Assembly (NCBI GenBank): GCA_016748015.1
Contig: JAAOMT010000031.1
Location: 124,001 to 188,000, forward strand
DNA from: Geosiphon pyriformis
Lineage: Eukaryota; Glomeromycota; Glomeromycetes; Archaeosporales; Geosiphonaceae
Direction of reading: 5' to 3'
DNA: 64,000 nt
Shown here: positions 1 through 10,769 of the stretch, in pieces
Layout of the letters: the number at the start of each line of letters is the position of its first letter
How positions within the stretch are numbered: the stretch's first letter is position 1
Notes under the pieces: generated by a model
Databases searched by the model: none
Told to the model about the DNA's origin: nothing
What the model saw: the letters and a program-made list of their open reading frames with translations, nothing else
Program-made: the position numbers and the translations under genes

Positions 1-120
1 TGAAAAAGAATGAACAACTCACAAATTAAAGAAATAAAAAGTAGAGTGGAACAGATACTACTCAAAAAAGAAGTATTTGACATAATTCAAAATGAAAATT
101 TTGATAAAGCTCAATATTAA
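1..120 (+). pseudogene. 3' ORF end of a plus-strand retroelement (B')
   Basis: A reading frame enters from the left edge and stops at TAA 118-120. Its product, with the stretch NNSQIKEIKSRVEQ, closely matches the small 3' ORF of element B on the minus strand at 1587-1730. It is therefore the last part of a second B-family element, here called B', coded on the plus strand. Its LTR begins 13 bases downstream at 133. The function of this charged peptide is unknown. The start and the rest of the element lie outside the window. Confidence 0.6.
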
Positions 121-132
121 AGAAGGAGATAA

Positions 133-958
133 TGTTACTCATAAAAAGAAAAACAGATATAGAAAATAATAAACCAATAAGAGAGTAGTAGTTAGCACAT
201 AAGCACATTGCTCAGCAATGTAAAGCAATATTAGAAAATTAGAACACATTGCTCAGCAATATGAGCATTGCTCAAAAAAGCATAGCATATTACTTGAAAA
301 TGTGAGTGATCTTGTAGAACATTAATTATGTATATATAGTAGTAGCATTAGAAGAAAAAAAGACAGATCTTTTAGTTTAGATTTGATCTAAGCAATTTTC
401 CATTTACAAATATCAATAAATAATTATTTACTATTTTAATTCACTCTCCACTATTAACACTTCATGTTGATAGTAATTGATATTTAACTACATTAAAACA
501 ATAGCTCTTGATTATGGCTATTGATGAGATACTAATACTCATTATCTTGGCTTATTTTTTTATGTTGATTTTATTTTATTTTCTTTTGTATTTCTTTTGT
601 TTTACTAATTAATTAAAAAAGTAAAAACACTGAATTATTAACGTCAAGAATAGCCTAGTAAAAGATCCCAAAGGAAGGGTATAGCATTGAGAATTTAAGG
701 ATAGCTTACCAGAAAGACATTTCTGCCAGATTACCAGCTATCATGTTGAGAAAAAAATTGAATGAAATTATGATTCTGGGAGGCTACTAAAACAACTATT
801 GAATTTCTGTTTATTATACAAAAAACTTCACAACAAAACTTTCAGACCAACAAAATTTTCAGATTATGAAAATCTTCAGAAACCAATCATTATATTAATT
901 GAGCACTAAGTTATGGGTTTGTTATTTGCTTTAAGACTCCAAATAATTATCTGTAACA
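133..958 (+). repeat. 3' LTR of element B' (B family)
   Basis: Complete LTR bounded by TGTTAC (133-138) and GTAACA (953-958), the same 6-bp inverted termini as the LTRs of element A. Its reverse complement aligns along its length with the 5' LTR of element B at 19537-20331. It contains a cluster of AAGCAATATGCTC-like repeats. It follows the B' internal sequence and meets the truncated LTR of element B head-to-head at 958/959. Confidence 0.8.
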
Positions 959-1573
959 CTGGTAATCTTTCTGGTAAGATATTTTTAATTCCGAGTGTCT
1001 ATCCTTATTCCTAAGTCTTTTATCAGTGTTATATCCTGACATCAGTACTTCTGCATGTAAATCTTTTTAATTAAGTTAACAAACAACAAAGAAAATAAAG
1101 CAAGAAAAAAAATAAGAAAAATAAGAAAATAAGCCCAAACAATTTACACATTAGTATTCCGTCAATAGCCATGTTCAAAAGCTATTGTTCTAGTATAATT
1201 AAGTATTAATTACTACCAACATAAAGTGTTGATAGTAAAAAGTGAATTTGAGATAGTGAATAATTATTTATTGATATTTGTAATATGAAAGATTGCTTAG
1301 ATTAAATCTAAACTAAGAGATCTGTCTTTTTTTTTCTAATGCTATTGTTATATATACCTAATTTATGTTCTATAAAATCACTCACATTTTTGAGTGACGT
1401 GCTATAATTTCTTGAGCAATGCTTACATTGCTAAGCAATATGCTCTATATTGTTGAGCAATATGCTGTAATTTCTGACATTGCTCTATATTGCTAAGCAA
1501 TATGCTCACATGCTAACTACTCCTTTTTTATTGGTCTACTATTTTCTATATCTGTTTTTTTTTATGAGTAACA
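959..1573 (-). repeat. 3' LTR of element B, first ~200 bp (plus-strand sense) missing
   Basis: Matches 19746-20331 of the B 5' LTR and ends with GTAACA at 1568-1573. The ~200 bp that open the plus-strand sense of the LTR are missing, and the sequence begins at the junction with the opposite-facing LTR 133-958. Together the two LTRs and their short internal flanks form a palindrome spanning roughly 1-1711. Confidence 0.75.
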
Positions 1574-1586
1574 TTATCTCTTTCTT

Positions 1587-1730
1587 TTAATATTGAGCTC
1601 TATCAAAATCTTCATTTTGAATTATGTCAAATACTTCTTTTTTAAGTAGCATCTGTTCCACTCTGCTCTTTATTTCTTTAATTTGTGAGTTGTTTATTCT
1701 TTTCCATTGGTTGATAATTATTGTTTCCAT
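1587..1730 (-). pseudogene. Element B small 3' ORF (47 aa)
   Basis: Short open frame directly inside the 3' LTR of element B, starting METIIINQWKRINNSQ and ending FDRAQY. It is rich in charged residues and has no recognisable domain. The same reading frame is preserved in the neighbouring copy B' (1-120). Elements A, D and C also carry an ORF between integrase and 3' LTR, but with different sequence. It may be only the tail of a longer ancestral ORF, because the upstream stretch (1731-2300) is interrupted by stops. Confidence 0.4.
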
Positions 1731-2339
1731 GTTAAAGTATAACAATACTTCTGAATAGTTTTGGAATATAGTGTGTAGTCAATAAATGATTCTGATGTGT
1801 AGTGTTAAATTTGTTTTCTTTTTAATAATGTCTTCAATGTTTCAGATTATCTCTTGATTGAAGATTCTCTTGGATTTGTCCAGATATAACTTCTAAATAT
1901 CTACTTTTTGTTCCAATTGATAGTAGTAGTATAATATTGAAAGTTGGTCTATCTATTGGTTCTAATTTTTTTTTATTGGTTCTTCTGTTGGAATGATAAT
2001 GATTATCTTTCCAAAAGTGTTTTTTACTTTTTCTACTATTTTATTTGACCAGTTTATTGATTGTTTCTGTGGTTACTAGTATAATGTACTTTTTTCTTTT
2101 TGTTTAATGTTTCAATAACAGATTGTTTGGTTGTTGATGATAATTTCCATGTTTATTTGCTGTTAATTTAAAGCCTAAAACAATTGTTAAGCTAAAGTGT
2201 GAATATGGTCTGGTATTTCTATTTTTCTTTGTCACTTTTGTTGTGTATATCTTTATTTTTATATACTTTTTTGGTCGTTTAATTTGACATGTTTGGTTCA
2301 ATAACTATGATTGATTCCAGATCTTGTGGAATTTTATCT

Positions 2340-3610
2340 GGTTGAACTAGTATTTTTTGTGCTCCCAGTTGTGAAATATTACTGGTAGATGCTGATATTA
2401 TGCTTTAATATAATTTCAGTCGATCTCTATGTGCTGCTTTGGTTAAAATTTTGTTGTTCAATCTTAATTTATAAGCTTTATTTTCTAGAATTTTTTTTAC
2501 ATGAAATGGTTTGTCTCATTTGGAGTCAAATTTTCCACTCCATTATTTTTCTGCTTTGGTATGATGTAAAAGTACTTTGTCTCTAATCCTGAATTTAACT
2601 GGTTTATCTGGTAGTTGATTATTATGTCTTTTTTTTTGTTTTTCTTGTGACTTTTGAATATTATTAGCTGCTTTTTGCTATTTGTTTTTTAGTGTTTTTA
2701 TTAAGTCATATGTTTTTTTTAACAATGTTTTTTGAAAATTGTCTTCAGTTATTGGTTCTGTTGGATACCTGTTGACTTCTATCTCAATTGGTAGTGTTGC
2801 TGTTCTACCATATACTAATTCAAATAGTGTTGCTTGTATAGTGTCTTGCTTCATTATCCAGTAAGCAAATAATACTGATGGTATAAACAAATCTCATTTG
2901 TCTTGGTTTTTTTGGCTGATTTTGGCAATTGCTTTACACAATGTTCTGTTAAATCTTTCAATTAATCCATTTGTTTGTAGATGGTATGGTGATAATAATA
3001 GTCTTTTTATCCCAAATCTTTGACTTAATTCTGCCAATGTTCTATTCACAAAGTAAATTTCTTGATCTGATAATAGTTCTTTTGAACATTTGTGTTAACA
3101 GATCAAATTTTGATAAACAAATTTGGCAACAGATTCTGCATCTGCTTTTTGAATGGCTTTTGCTTCTGGCCATTTTGTGAGATAGTTCATAGCTACTACA
3201 ATATATCTGTTGTCTCTGTTAGTTATTGTTAATGGTCCGATTAAGTCAATTCCAATGTAATCAAATGGTTATCCTATTTTAATTGGTTTTAATGATTTAC
3301 TGAGTCTTGTTTCTCCTCTTTTCTGACAAGCATTACAATTTTGAACATATTAAATGATGTCTGGATACATTAATGGCCAATAATATCTTTTTCTGATTTT
3401 TTCTATGGTTGCTTCTTTGTGAAAATGTCCTGCTGTTAAATCTGAGTGCATATTGAATAATATTGTCTCTTTCTCTGGTTTTGTAACTACTCTAATTGGT
3501 TGATCTAGATTTTTTTTGTTTTTTCAGTAAAGTATATTTTGATGGTTGATAAAATATTATGATTGTTGTTTTATGTTGTTTTGTTCTTTTTGAGATAATT
3601 TCTCCTTAAA
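2340..3610 (-). pseudogene. Element B integrase, interrupted
   Basis: Translating the minus strand with stops ignored gives a complete Ty3/gypsy integrase. The N-terminal zinc-binding part shows GHFH and CNACQKRG. The core shows GIDLIGP, LLSDQE and NGLIERFNRT, so both Asp and the Glu of the DDE triad are present. A C-terminal part with KVLLHHTKAEK follows. At least five premature stops break it. Several sit where a Trp or Gln codon would be expected, for instance after HHTKAEK, where element A has Trp. It corresponds to the A integrase at 7192-8334 but is more decayed. It is not expected to make protein. Confidence 0.8.
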
Positions 3611-3719
3611 CAATTGTGTATTTATATAGTATTGGCATTGGTGGTATTTTTGTATATTCATTTTTTATTATATTTTTGGATTGAAATGTTTTTAGATTTG
3701 TTTTATTTATGACAATCTA

Positions 3720-5340
3720 TCAGCATTTCTGTTTTCTTTTTTTTTGTAATGTACTGTATAATTAAATAGTGAAAGTTCTATTTTCTATCTGGCATGGTAA
3801 TTGTCTTCAAATTTTTGAAGTCAATTCTTTGTGATCAGTGTATACATCAAACTTCTAACTCAAGTATTCTTTCTATTTGATGACAGCCCAATAGATAGCT
3901 AAGTGTTCTAGTATTAGCATTCTATAATTCTTTTCAGCTGGACTTAAGCTTCTATTGGCATAAGCTACTGGGTGTTCTCATTCATCCGGCCTTTTTTGAG
4001 ATAGTACAGCTCCTAATTTTTGGCCAAATGCATCAGTAGTAATGATGAATAGTTTGCTATGGTTTGGATAGATTAATACTGGGGCCTGAATAAGTTTTCT
4101 TCTTAGTGTGTCAAAGGCTTTTTGTTGAATTTTAGTCTATTTGTATTTGGTGTTCTTTGTTTGGAGTTAATATAGTGGTTGAAAAGTCTTTGATAAATTG
4201 GTAGTAGTATTCAGCAAATTTCAAGAATGCTTTTAATTCCATGAGATTATTTGGTACTAGAAAGTTCTTGACAATTTCAATCTTATCTGGATCTGTTTTG
4301 ATACTGTTTTTGTGCACAATATGTCCCAAAAACTTGAGTTTAGTTTTTCCAAAGAAACACTTGATTGCATTTAATTTTAATTTGGCTCTTCTTAGTCTTT
4401 CAAATACTTGTTGAAAATAATGTAGATGATCATTGAATGTTTTGGAGAACACATTGATGTCATTTAGGTATACAACTACTGATTTCCATAGCAGTTCAGT
4501 ATAGACAATTTCCATAAGCCATTGAAATATAACTAGAATATTCATCAAGCCAAATGGCATAACCTCAAATTCGAAATTTTCTTCTTGAGTTATAAAAGCT
4601 GTTTTTTCTTTATCTTTTGGTTTCATGGCTACTTGCCAGTAACCACTGTCCAAATTTAAAGTTGAAAACCATTTTTTTTTTCCAAAATTATTGAAAAGTT
4701 CTTGGATTTTTGGAGTTGAGTAACTATCTCCTTTTGTTACTCTATTTAGTTTTTAGTAATCCACACAAAAGTGGATTTTTCTATTTTTCTTATGGACTAG
4801 TACTACTGGTAATAACTATGGGCTCATTGATAGCTGAATTAGCCTATTGTTAAGCATATGATTGATTTCTTGATGAATGATCTTATGGCTGGCTGGTGGT
4901 ACCCTGTATGCTCTTTGTTTAATTGGCATTGTATCTCTAATCTTAATCTGATGCTGGATTATGTCAATTCTGCCAAATTCATTTTCACTGGCAAAAATAT
5001 CATTAAAGTTGTTAAGTAACATTTTGAGCTGTATATATTGTAATGAGTTTAGATTTTTCAAGTTTATCTGTTCCAATTGTTCTGGTTGGAGCAAATAACA
5101 TTCTTCTTATCCATATATTGTTTGAAATGTGATATCTACATATCCATATAGTTGTGAAAAATCTGGAATGGTGTTTAGCAGTTGGTTTTCAACTTCAGTG
5201 GTAAAATATCTAATAGTAGTTCTTTTCAGTATCTTAATGGTATCTCCCATGTTGTTATAGATGGAAATTTTAATGTATCTGTGGTTCTTGGCTGGTATGT
5301 GTAAATTGACTAATCCAATCTTTTTTGATTTACAAAGTAT
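3720..5340 (-). pseudogene. Element B reverse transcriptase and RNase H
   Basis: The minus strand holds the linker after dUTPase (5094-5340), RT (about 4132-5094) and RNase H (about 3720-4130). RT shows MDSGYWQVAMKPKDKEKTAF and a polymerase motif mutated from YLDD to YLND (4459-4470), a G-to-A change. The segment LIQLSMSP is followed by a TAG where A has Trp. RNase H shows TTDAFGQKLGAVLSQ and DVYTDHKEL. The frame breaks several times. The 5' neighbour (dUTPase, 15069 onward) is now about 9.7 kb away because element A is inserted between them. Confidence 0.85.
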
Positions 5341-5946
5341 TGTTTCTGCTGTTACTGGAGGTTTTTGGTCTCTTTTCTGTAATGTTGTTGATACTTATTT
5401 GCTGTGAATTCACGTTTTTTGGATGTGGTTGAACCTCCAGTAACTGAATTTTTAACTTCAAATTATCTCCTATAATTTGAACTTGCTGGACTTATGAGTG
5501 GAATGGCCAATTCCGTGCCAGTTGCTTTATGTAATTATGTTGTAGTAAACATCAACTCTTTTCTAGGAATTGCTTGTCTGGAAGCTTACTAAAAATGTGT
5601 AATTACTTTTGCTGTAAAAGTCAACTCTTCTACAGGAATCTTGTCTGTAGGCTACCCTAATAATTGTAATAAGAAAAGAAAAGAAAATAAAAAAAATGTA
5701 AAAGAAATAAGATTTTTATCAAGAGAAACGTTTTCTATCCAGGCCTGGAGTCACTAACAGTTTACTGAAATTGGTAGCTAATCAATTTCAAAATGTTAGT
5801 TGGGTTTTGAGGATTTTTCCAAGTGCAATAATTTAAAGAATTTGGTTTTTTAAATTATTTGATATTTATTTCTTTTTGTGTGTATAAGAACGGTTTTGAG
5901 AGATAAATCTAAAGTAAGATACATTTTCTTGAAGAGAAAAGCTCTT

Positions 5947-5954
5947 CTTTTATA
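5947..5954 (-). promoter_or_regulatory. TATA box in LTR of element A
   Basis: TATAAAAG on the minus strand, oriented toward the element interior. The same octamer sits at 14624-14631 in the 5' LTR, where it would drive element A. It is the best core promoter candidate; start-site position is not known. Confidence 0.5.
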
Positions 5955-5998
5955 CAACTTGTCATAATACTATTCTATGAACTTGAACTTTGCTATTT

Positions 5999-6125
5999 TC
6001 TACAATTTCGCTGAACTAAAGATACATTTCGGCGAACTACAAGTTATTTCTGCAAACTATTGGATATTTTGGTGAACTATCAATTATTTCAGCAAATTTC
6101 TATAAATTTTGGCGAACTTTTTGAA
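5999..6125 (-). repeat. 20-22 bp degenerate repeat array inside LTR of A
   Basis: Six imperfect units, each with a TTnnGCGAACTA-like core followed by an AT-rich spacer. The array is also present in the 5' LTR (about 14680-14805) and in the decayed LTR of relic D (about 27600-27730), so it is an original part of the LTR. It could bind a regulator; nothing in the sequence proves this. Confidence 0.6.
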
Positions 6126-6304
6126 TGTTACATAGTTCAGAATATTGCATGATTGATCATCACAATTAAGTTACATTTGTGTTATGTACAATTTGGGTTA
6201 TTAATTAAATGATAATTTTGGACATTCTTTGCTAATGTAATAAGTGATAATTTGAAATGATAATATATGCTAATTAATGATAGGAATTATAAGATAGTTT
6301 CATG

Positions 6305-6790
6305 CTAAATGATATCTCTAATTTCGTCTGGTAACATAACCTCCTCCTCAAGACTGAGCTCCATCGAAGTCCAAGTACTGTCTGTTATTTCCAGATAATA
6401 ATCCAAAATTATTGAAGAAATTTGGTCTGAAAATTGTTGAAATTTCAGTTCTGTGAGCTTTCCAATGTATTGAATCTTCAAAGGTTGAAAAATTGGGTTT
6501 TGTAGTATGTTTTCACAGATGTGGAATAGGTTATAAAGTCTAAGAGCAGCTCTAAGCCTGTAGCGACTGTTTGTTGATCCAGCTGTTGTCTTAAATTCAT
6601 TGTGGAGTTGTTTCTGAATAGCTTCTTTTGTGAGGTTTGCTGTTGTAAGTTCCAGTTTCCATTTGTAGAGTGTTTTTCCAATGTGAAAATATCTATAGAT
6701 TGGAGGATATTCAGTGTTTTCCTCATTGAGACACAGTTGAAGTTTTTGTTGAATTGTAGCATTTGGTGAAATACTAATTGGAGTAAGCAT
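6305..6790 (-). CDS. Element A 3' ORF of unknown function (161 aa)
   Basis: Uninterrupted 161-aa frame between integrase and 3' LTR; it runs about 30 bp into the LTR. It is the position of env or accessory genes in some LTR elements, but I see no signal peptide or membrane segment. The protein is soluble-looking, Gln/Leu/Glu-rich, with a helical-looking middle (RLRAALRLYNLFHICENIL) and an acidic end (EEEVMLPDEIRDII). A decayed but colinear version occurs in relic D (26990-27440), so the ORF belongs to the family. I do not recognise its family. Confidence 0.7.
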   Translation of the reverse strand: MLTPISISPNATIQQKLQLCLNEENTEYPPIYRYFHIGKTLYKWKLELTTANLTKEAIQKQLHNEFKTTAGSTNSRYRLRAALRLYNLFHICENILQNPIFQPLKIQYIGKLTELKFQQFSDQISSIILDYYLEITDSTWTSMELSLEEEVMLPDEIRDII

Positions 6791-7191
6791 TAGGTTTTTT
6801 CTTAAAGCAAGCTTTAAAAGTTCTGGCAGGTGAATTCCAGTATAACTTCTTGTGTTCTTTTTATACAGGTGATATTTTCATGAATTTGGTGCTAAATTTG
6901 TAACTACTTCTGTTTGGGTATAATTTATGTGGTTTCCAATAACAGTAATGGATAATTCGGGTATTGTTTTTAAAGCTAACATTAGTTTTTGGGATAATTG
7001 TTGAATGTTTTGAGGAATAGTTATTATAAGCAATTGAAAAAATAAAAAAATTATTTTTGGTGTATGGGTTTTTATGTTATTTTTGTTTTGTTTTTGTGAG
7101 ATTGTTTCTAAATTATAAGAGAATAACTAGTAAAATTAAATTAAGTGTTCAGATTGGAAGGTTGTTCAATGACAACTATTGGTTCTAAGTT

Positions 7192-8334
7192 TCAGAGAAT
7201 ATCTTTGGGACTGACCAAAGGGGAATGTGTACCAATTTGTGGAATTAATGATTTAAGATTGTTTTTGGAATGATAGTGTTTCAAACGATCTCCATGTGCA
7301 ACTTTTGCTAGGATTTTGTTATCAAGTCTTAGCTTGTATGATCCATTGCCTAGGATTTCATGGATAAAGAATGGTCCATCCCATTTATTTTCAAATTTTC
7401 CACTCCATTGTTTTTCAGCTTTAGTTCTGTGTAAGAGAACTTTGTTTCCAATTTTGAATTTATTGGTGACTGAAGGCAATTTGTCATCATGCCATTCTTT
7501 TTGTTGAGCTTGGGAGTGTTCAATATGGGTGGCTGCTATTCGTTGTTNNNNNNNNNNNNNNNNNNNNNNNNNNNNNNNNNNNNNNNNNNNNNNNNNNNNN
7601 NNNNNNNNNNNNNNNNNNNNNNNNNNNNNNNNNNNNNNNNNNNNNNNNNNNNNNNNNNNNNNNNNNNNNNNNNNNNNNNNNNNNNNNNNNNNNNNNNNNN
7701 NNNNNNNNNNNNNNNNNNNNNNNNNNNNNNNNNNNNNNNNNNNNNNNNNNNNNNNNNNNNNNNNNNNNNNNNNNNNNNNNNNNNNNNNNNNNNNNNNNNN
7801 NNNNNNNNNNNNNNNNNNNNNNNNNNNNNNNNNNNNNNNNNNNNNNNNNNNNNNNNNNNNNNNNNNNNNNNNNNNNNNNNNNNNNNNNNNNNNNNNNNNN
7901 NNNNNNNNNNNNNNNNNNNNNNNNNNNNNNNNNNNNNNNNNNNNNNNNNNNNNNNNNNNNNNNNNNNNNNNNNNNNNNNNNNNNNNNNNNNNNNNNNNNN
8001 NNNNNNNNNNNNNNNNNNNNNNNNNNNNNNNNNNNNNNNNNNNNNNNNNNNNNNNNNNNNNNNNNNNNNNNNNNNNNNNNNNNNNATCTTTTCCGAAGTG
8101 TGCTGATGAAGGATCTGAGTGCATATTGTATAAAATGGTCTCTTTTTCCTGTTCTTGTATTAATCTGAGTGGTTTGGTTGGGTTTTTGAAATTTCGATAA
8201 TAGATAATGTTGTTGTGTAGAAAATATTGTTTGGCTTGTTGTTGTAACCAATGTTTTTCGTCTGGGGACCAATCTGTTGGGATTGTTAATGTCTCCAAAT
8301 ATTGTTTGAGATTGTTGTAGTTTTTGGGGTTCAT
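7192..8334 (-). pseudogene. Element A integrase, core hidden by assembly gap
   Basis: The frame reads from NPKNYNNLKQYLETL through the zinc-binding region (MHSDPSSAHFGKD) into an unsequenced stretch (7548-8085), then continues in frame with the integrase C-terminal region (FKIGNKVLLHRTKAEK, WDGPFFIHEILGNGSYKL). The DDE catalytic core lies entirely inside the gap and cannot be judged. The retained frame on both sides suggests the estimated gap length preserves phase, but that may be chance. By comparison B and D carry the same C-terminal region. Confidence 0.8.
7548..8085. other. Assembly gap (538 N)
   Basis: A run of N covers most of the integrase core of element A. Any statement about that enzyme's catalytic residues is impossible from this window. 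Confidence 0.99.
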
Positions 8335-8349
8335 TGTTTGTTGTTTTGA

Positions 8350-10039
8350 TGCTGTTAATTCAAATGGGTGTTGGTTCTGTTTTCTAATCTTGTCTCATTC
8401 TTGAGAGACAATCAATGTTGGTGTGGAGTTTTCCTAGTTTGTGGTGTACGATGTATCGGTAATTAGCTAAAAATCCTGTTCATCGGGTTTGTTTTGCATT
8501 CAGCTGGGTGTTTTTGTTTTGTAGCCATTTAAGTCCAATATTATCAGTGATAATATCGAATTCTTTGGGTCTGAGGTAAAGGTTGAAGTGATGTAGGGCC
8601 CAGATTACTGCTGCAGTTTCTAATTCTGTTGCGGGGTAGTTCTTTTTGGCTGGCTTTAATGTTCTACTAGCATAAGCAATTACTCGCTTATTTCCATTGT
8701 TATCTAACTGTGATAGGATGGCACCAAAAGCAGTATAAGAGGCATCAGTTGCTAACTGGAATCGGTTGCTGAAATCTGGGTAGACAAGGATTGAAGCTGT
8801 TGTGAGTTTTTCCTTAAGTATCTCGAAGGCATTCTGGTGTTCTTCTGTCCATTTGTATTCGACATTTTTAGTAGTGAGCTGGTTGAGGGGTTTTGCAATT
8901 TCTGAGAATCTTTTGATGAATTTTTGGTAATAGGATGCTAATCCAATAAATCCTTTTAATTCTGTGGTATTTCATGGAGTCTTGAAGTTCTTGACAGTAC
9001 TGATTTTTCTGGGGTCTGGTTTAATTCCATCTTTGCTAACAATGTGACCAAGAAAAGCTAAACTTGTTTTTCCAAAGTAGCATTTTTCAATGTTTAGTTT
9101 CAATCCTGCTTTCCGTAATCATTGAAAAACTTCTCACAGGTGAATTAAATGTAGCTCAAAAGATGGTGAATAAACATCAGTGTCATCAAGATAAACTATT
9201 ACTGATTTCCAAAGAAGGCCTTTGTAAACAACATCCATGAGTTTTTGGAATGTTGCTGGTGCATTGCATAATCCAAAAGGCATTACATTGAACTTGTAAT
9301 TTCCTTCTTGAGTGGTGAATGCTGTTTTGGGGCGGTCTTTGGGATCCATAGCAACTTGCCAGTATCTACTCTCTAAATCTAATGTTGAAAAGTATTTGGA
9401 CTTTCCAAGGGTATCCAACATGTCATCAATTCGGGGAAGAGAGTAGGCATCCCCAATGGTGACGCTGTTAAGTTGTCAGTAATCAACACAAAATCGTATC
9501 TTTCCATTTTTTTTTTTAACTAGGACCACAGGTGAGGCCCATGGGCTCATTGATGGTTGAATAAGCCCATTGTTAAGCATTTGTTGTACTTCTTCTCGGA
9601 TAAATTGGTGACTTTCTGGGGCAACTTGGTAGGCTTGTTGTCGCCTTGGTTTGGTATCTCCTGTATAGATTTGGTGTTGAACCAAATTAGTTCTTCCTAA
9701 GTTATTGTTGTTTTTGGTGAAGATGTCAGCAAATTCTGTGATTAGCTCTTTGAGCTGAGTCTGTTGTTGTGGTTCAAGTTGTCCCATGTTGATTCGAGAT
9801 AGTTTTTCCATGACAACATGGTAGTTTTCGGAGCTGGAGTTTGGGTTGGTTTTTGGTATTGAATGTCCAATAATTTCAGAGAAATCGGGAACTATTTGGG
9901 GTAATTCTTGTTGAAATATATTACTGTGAATAACTCTAATTTCTAAATTATTTAATAAAATTATGGGGTAATTATTGGAGTTGTAAAAAGTAACTTGGAC
10001 TTTCTTTGTTCCTTCTGGAATATAAATGTTTGGGATCAA
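8350..10039 (-). pseudogene. Element A reverse transcriptase and RNase H
   Basis: RT occupies roughly 9000-9640 on the minus strand. It shows WASPVVLVKKKNGKIRFCVDY, LDLESRYWQVAM, MPFGLCNAPATFQKLMD and an intact YLDD (9182-9193). RNase H follows at about 8460-8830 with TDASYTAFGAILSQ, a conserved TELE, and a TDN motif. The N-terminal ~130 residues (9640-10039) are the linker after the dUTPase, ending near VQHQIYTGDTKPRRQQAYQV. The frame is interrupted by a few stops, for instance between 9421 and 9476, so it is not clearly functional, but it is the best preserved RT in the window. Confidence 0.88.
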
Positions 10040-10153
10040 AATATTATGTTCTAAGCAGACTTGTTTATTGAACTCAAAAATTTGTTGTGTGGTTGTTGGC
10101 TTTGGGCAGGTGTAGATTTCTGAATGTTCTCCAAAGGGTAAGATAATAATCGG

Positions 10154-10690
10154 TTATGGAAGTCTGAGAATCTGGTGGGATTTGTTCTGTGTGTTAAGAG
10201 CTATATTAACTGGAACTGTGAATCGTCCAGTTAAACCAAAACCTTGGGTTTCTCTATCACTTTTTCCTAATTGTTCTCTTTGATTGACTAGTTGCAAACC
10301 CAAAATGTTGATTAAGGGTAGATAAATAGCTTGGGCAATTTTTTCAGCATGTTCGATCTTGAATGGTTTGTTAGTTTCATTTTGAAGCATCACTGTTATG
10401 TCTCCAGTATATCCAGCATCGATTATTCCTCCTCTGACATTGATTCCTTTGCTTGCCAGAGAGGACTAGGAGGCAATTTGAACTATTGCTTCTGGCAGGA
10501 TTTCGAGTGCAATTTTGAGATTGATTTTTGTGAGAGATTTGGGTTTGAGAACAAGAGTATCCTTGTCTGGATATCTTAGGTCATATCTAGCATCAATTTC
10601 ATGTGCTTTTTCGGGTTTTATTCCTTGTCCATTGTTGTTGAAGTATTTAAGTTGTAAGACAAGCTGATTTTCGATAAGGTAGATGAGTGT
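10154..10690 (-). pseudogene. Element A dUTPase domain (between protease and RT)
   Basis: All five motifs of the trimeric dUTPase family can be read in order on the minus strand: motif 1 as EIDARYDLR (the usual Gly is Arg), motif 2 as SSLASKGI directly after an in-frame TAG, motif 3 as GGIIDAGYTGDI, motif 4 as EKIAQAIYLPL, motif 5 as SDRETQGFGLTGRF (RG has become RE). The enzyme hydrolyses dUTP and so keeps uracil out of newly made cDNA. The three deviations fit G-to-A or C-to-T changes from the family consensus. It is flanked upstream by a Cys-rich region and downstream by RT. The same domain is found in B (15069-15560) and D (23330-23720). Confidence 0.85.
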
Positions 10691-10769
10691 TGTTTCAATT
10701 TCTTTCATTTCTTCAGGTTCTCCAAATTCAATTTCATTCTCATCATTTTCACTGGGCAAGGGGATACTA

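Larger units (their letters stand above)
5350..6336 (-). repeat. 3' LTR of element A
   Basis: Begins TGTTACTGGAGG and ends GTCTGGTAACA, with 6-bp inverted termini. It aligns over its whole 987 bp with 14030-15013. In the first ~330 aligned positions I count roughly 18 differences, practically all transitions, so about 5 percent divergence. It carries six degenerate units of 20-22 bp built around GGCGAACTA (about 5999-6125) and a TATAAAAG box on the minus strand (5947-5954). The last codons of the 3' ORF overlap the LTR. Confidence 0.92.

Noticed and set aside
1380-1530. AAGCAATATG/ATTGCTCA repeats that could suggest a CRISPR-like array
   Set aside because: Units are short, irregular and without unique spacers; they are an internal feature of the B-family LTRs, and a eukaryotic genome is evident.
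6305-6790. Idea that the 3' ORF of A is an envelope gene
   Set aside because: No signal peptide, transmembrane segment or glycosylation pattern can be seen.
7489-8272. Open frames on both strands running through the N stretch
   Set aside because: They are open only because N codons cannot be stops; only the minus-strand integrase frame is supported by sequence on both sides.
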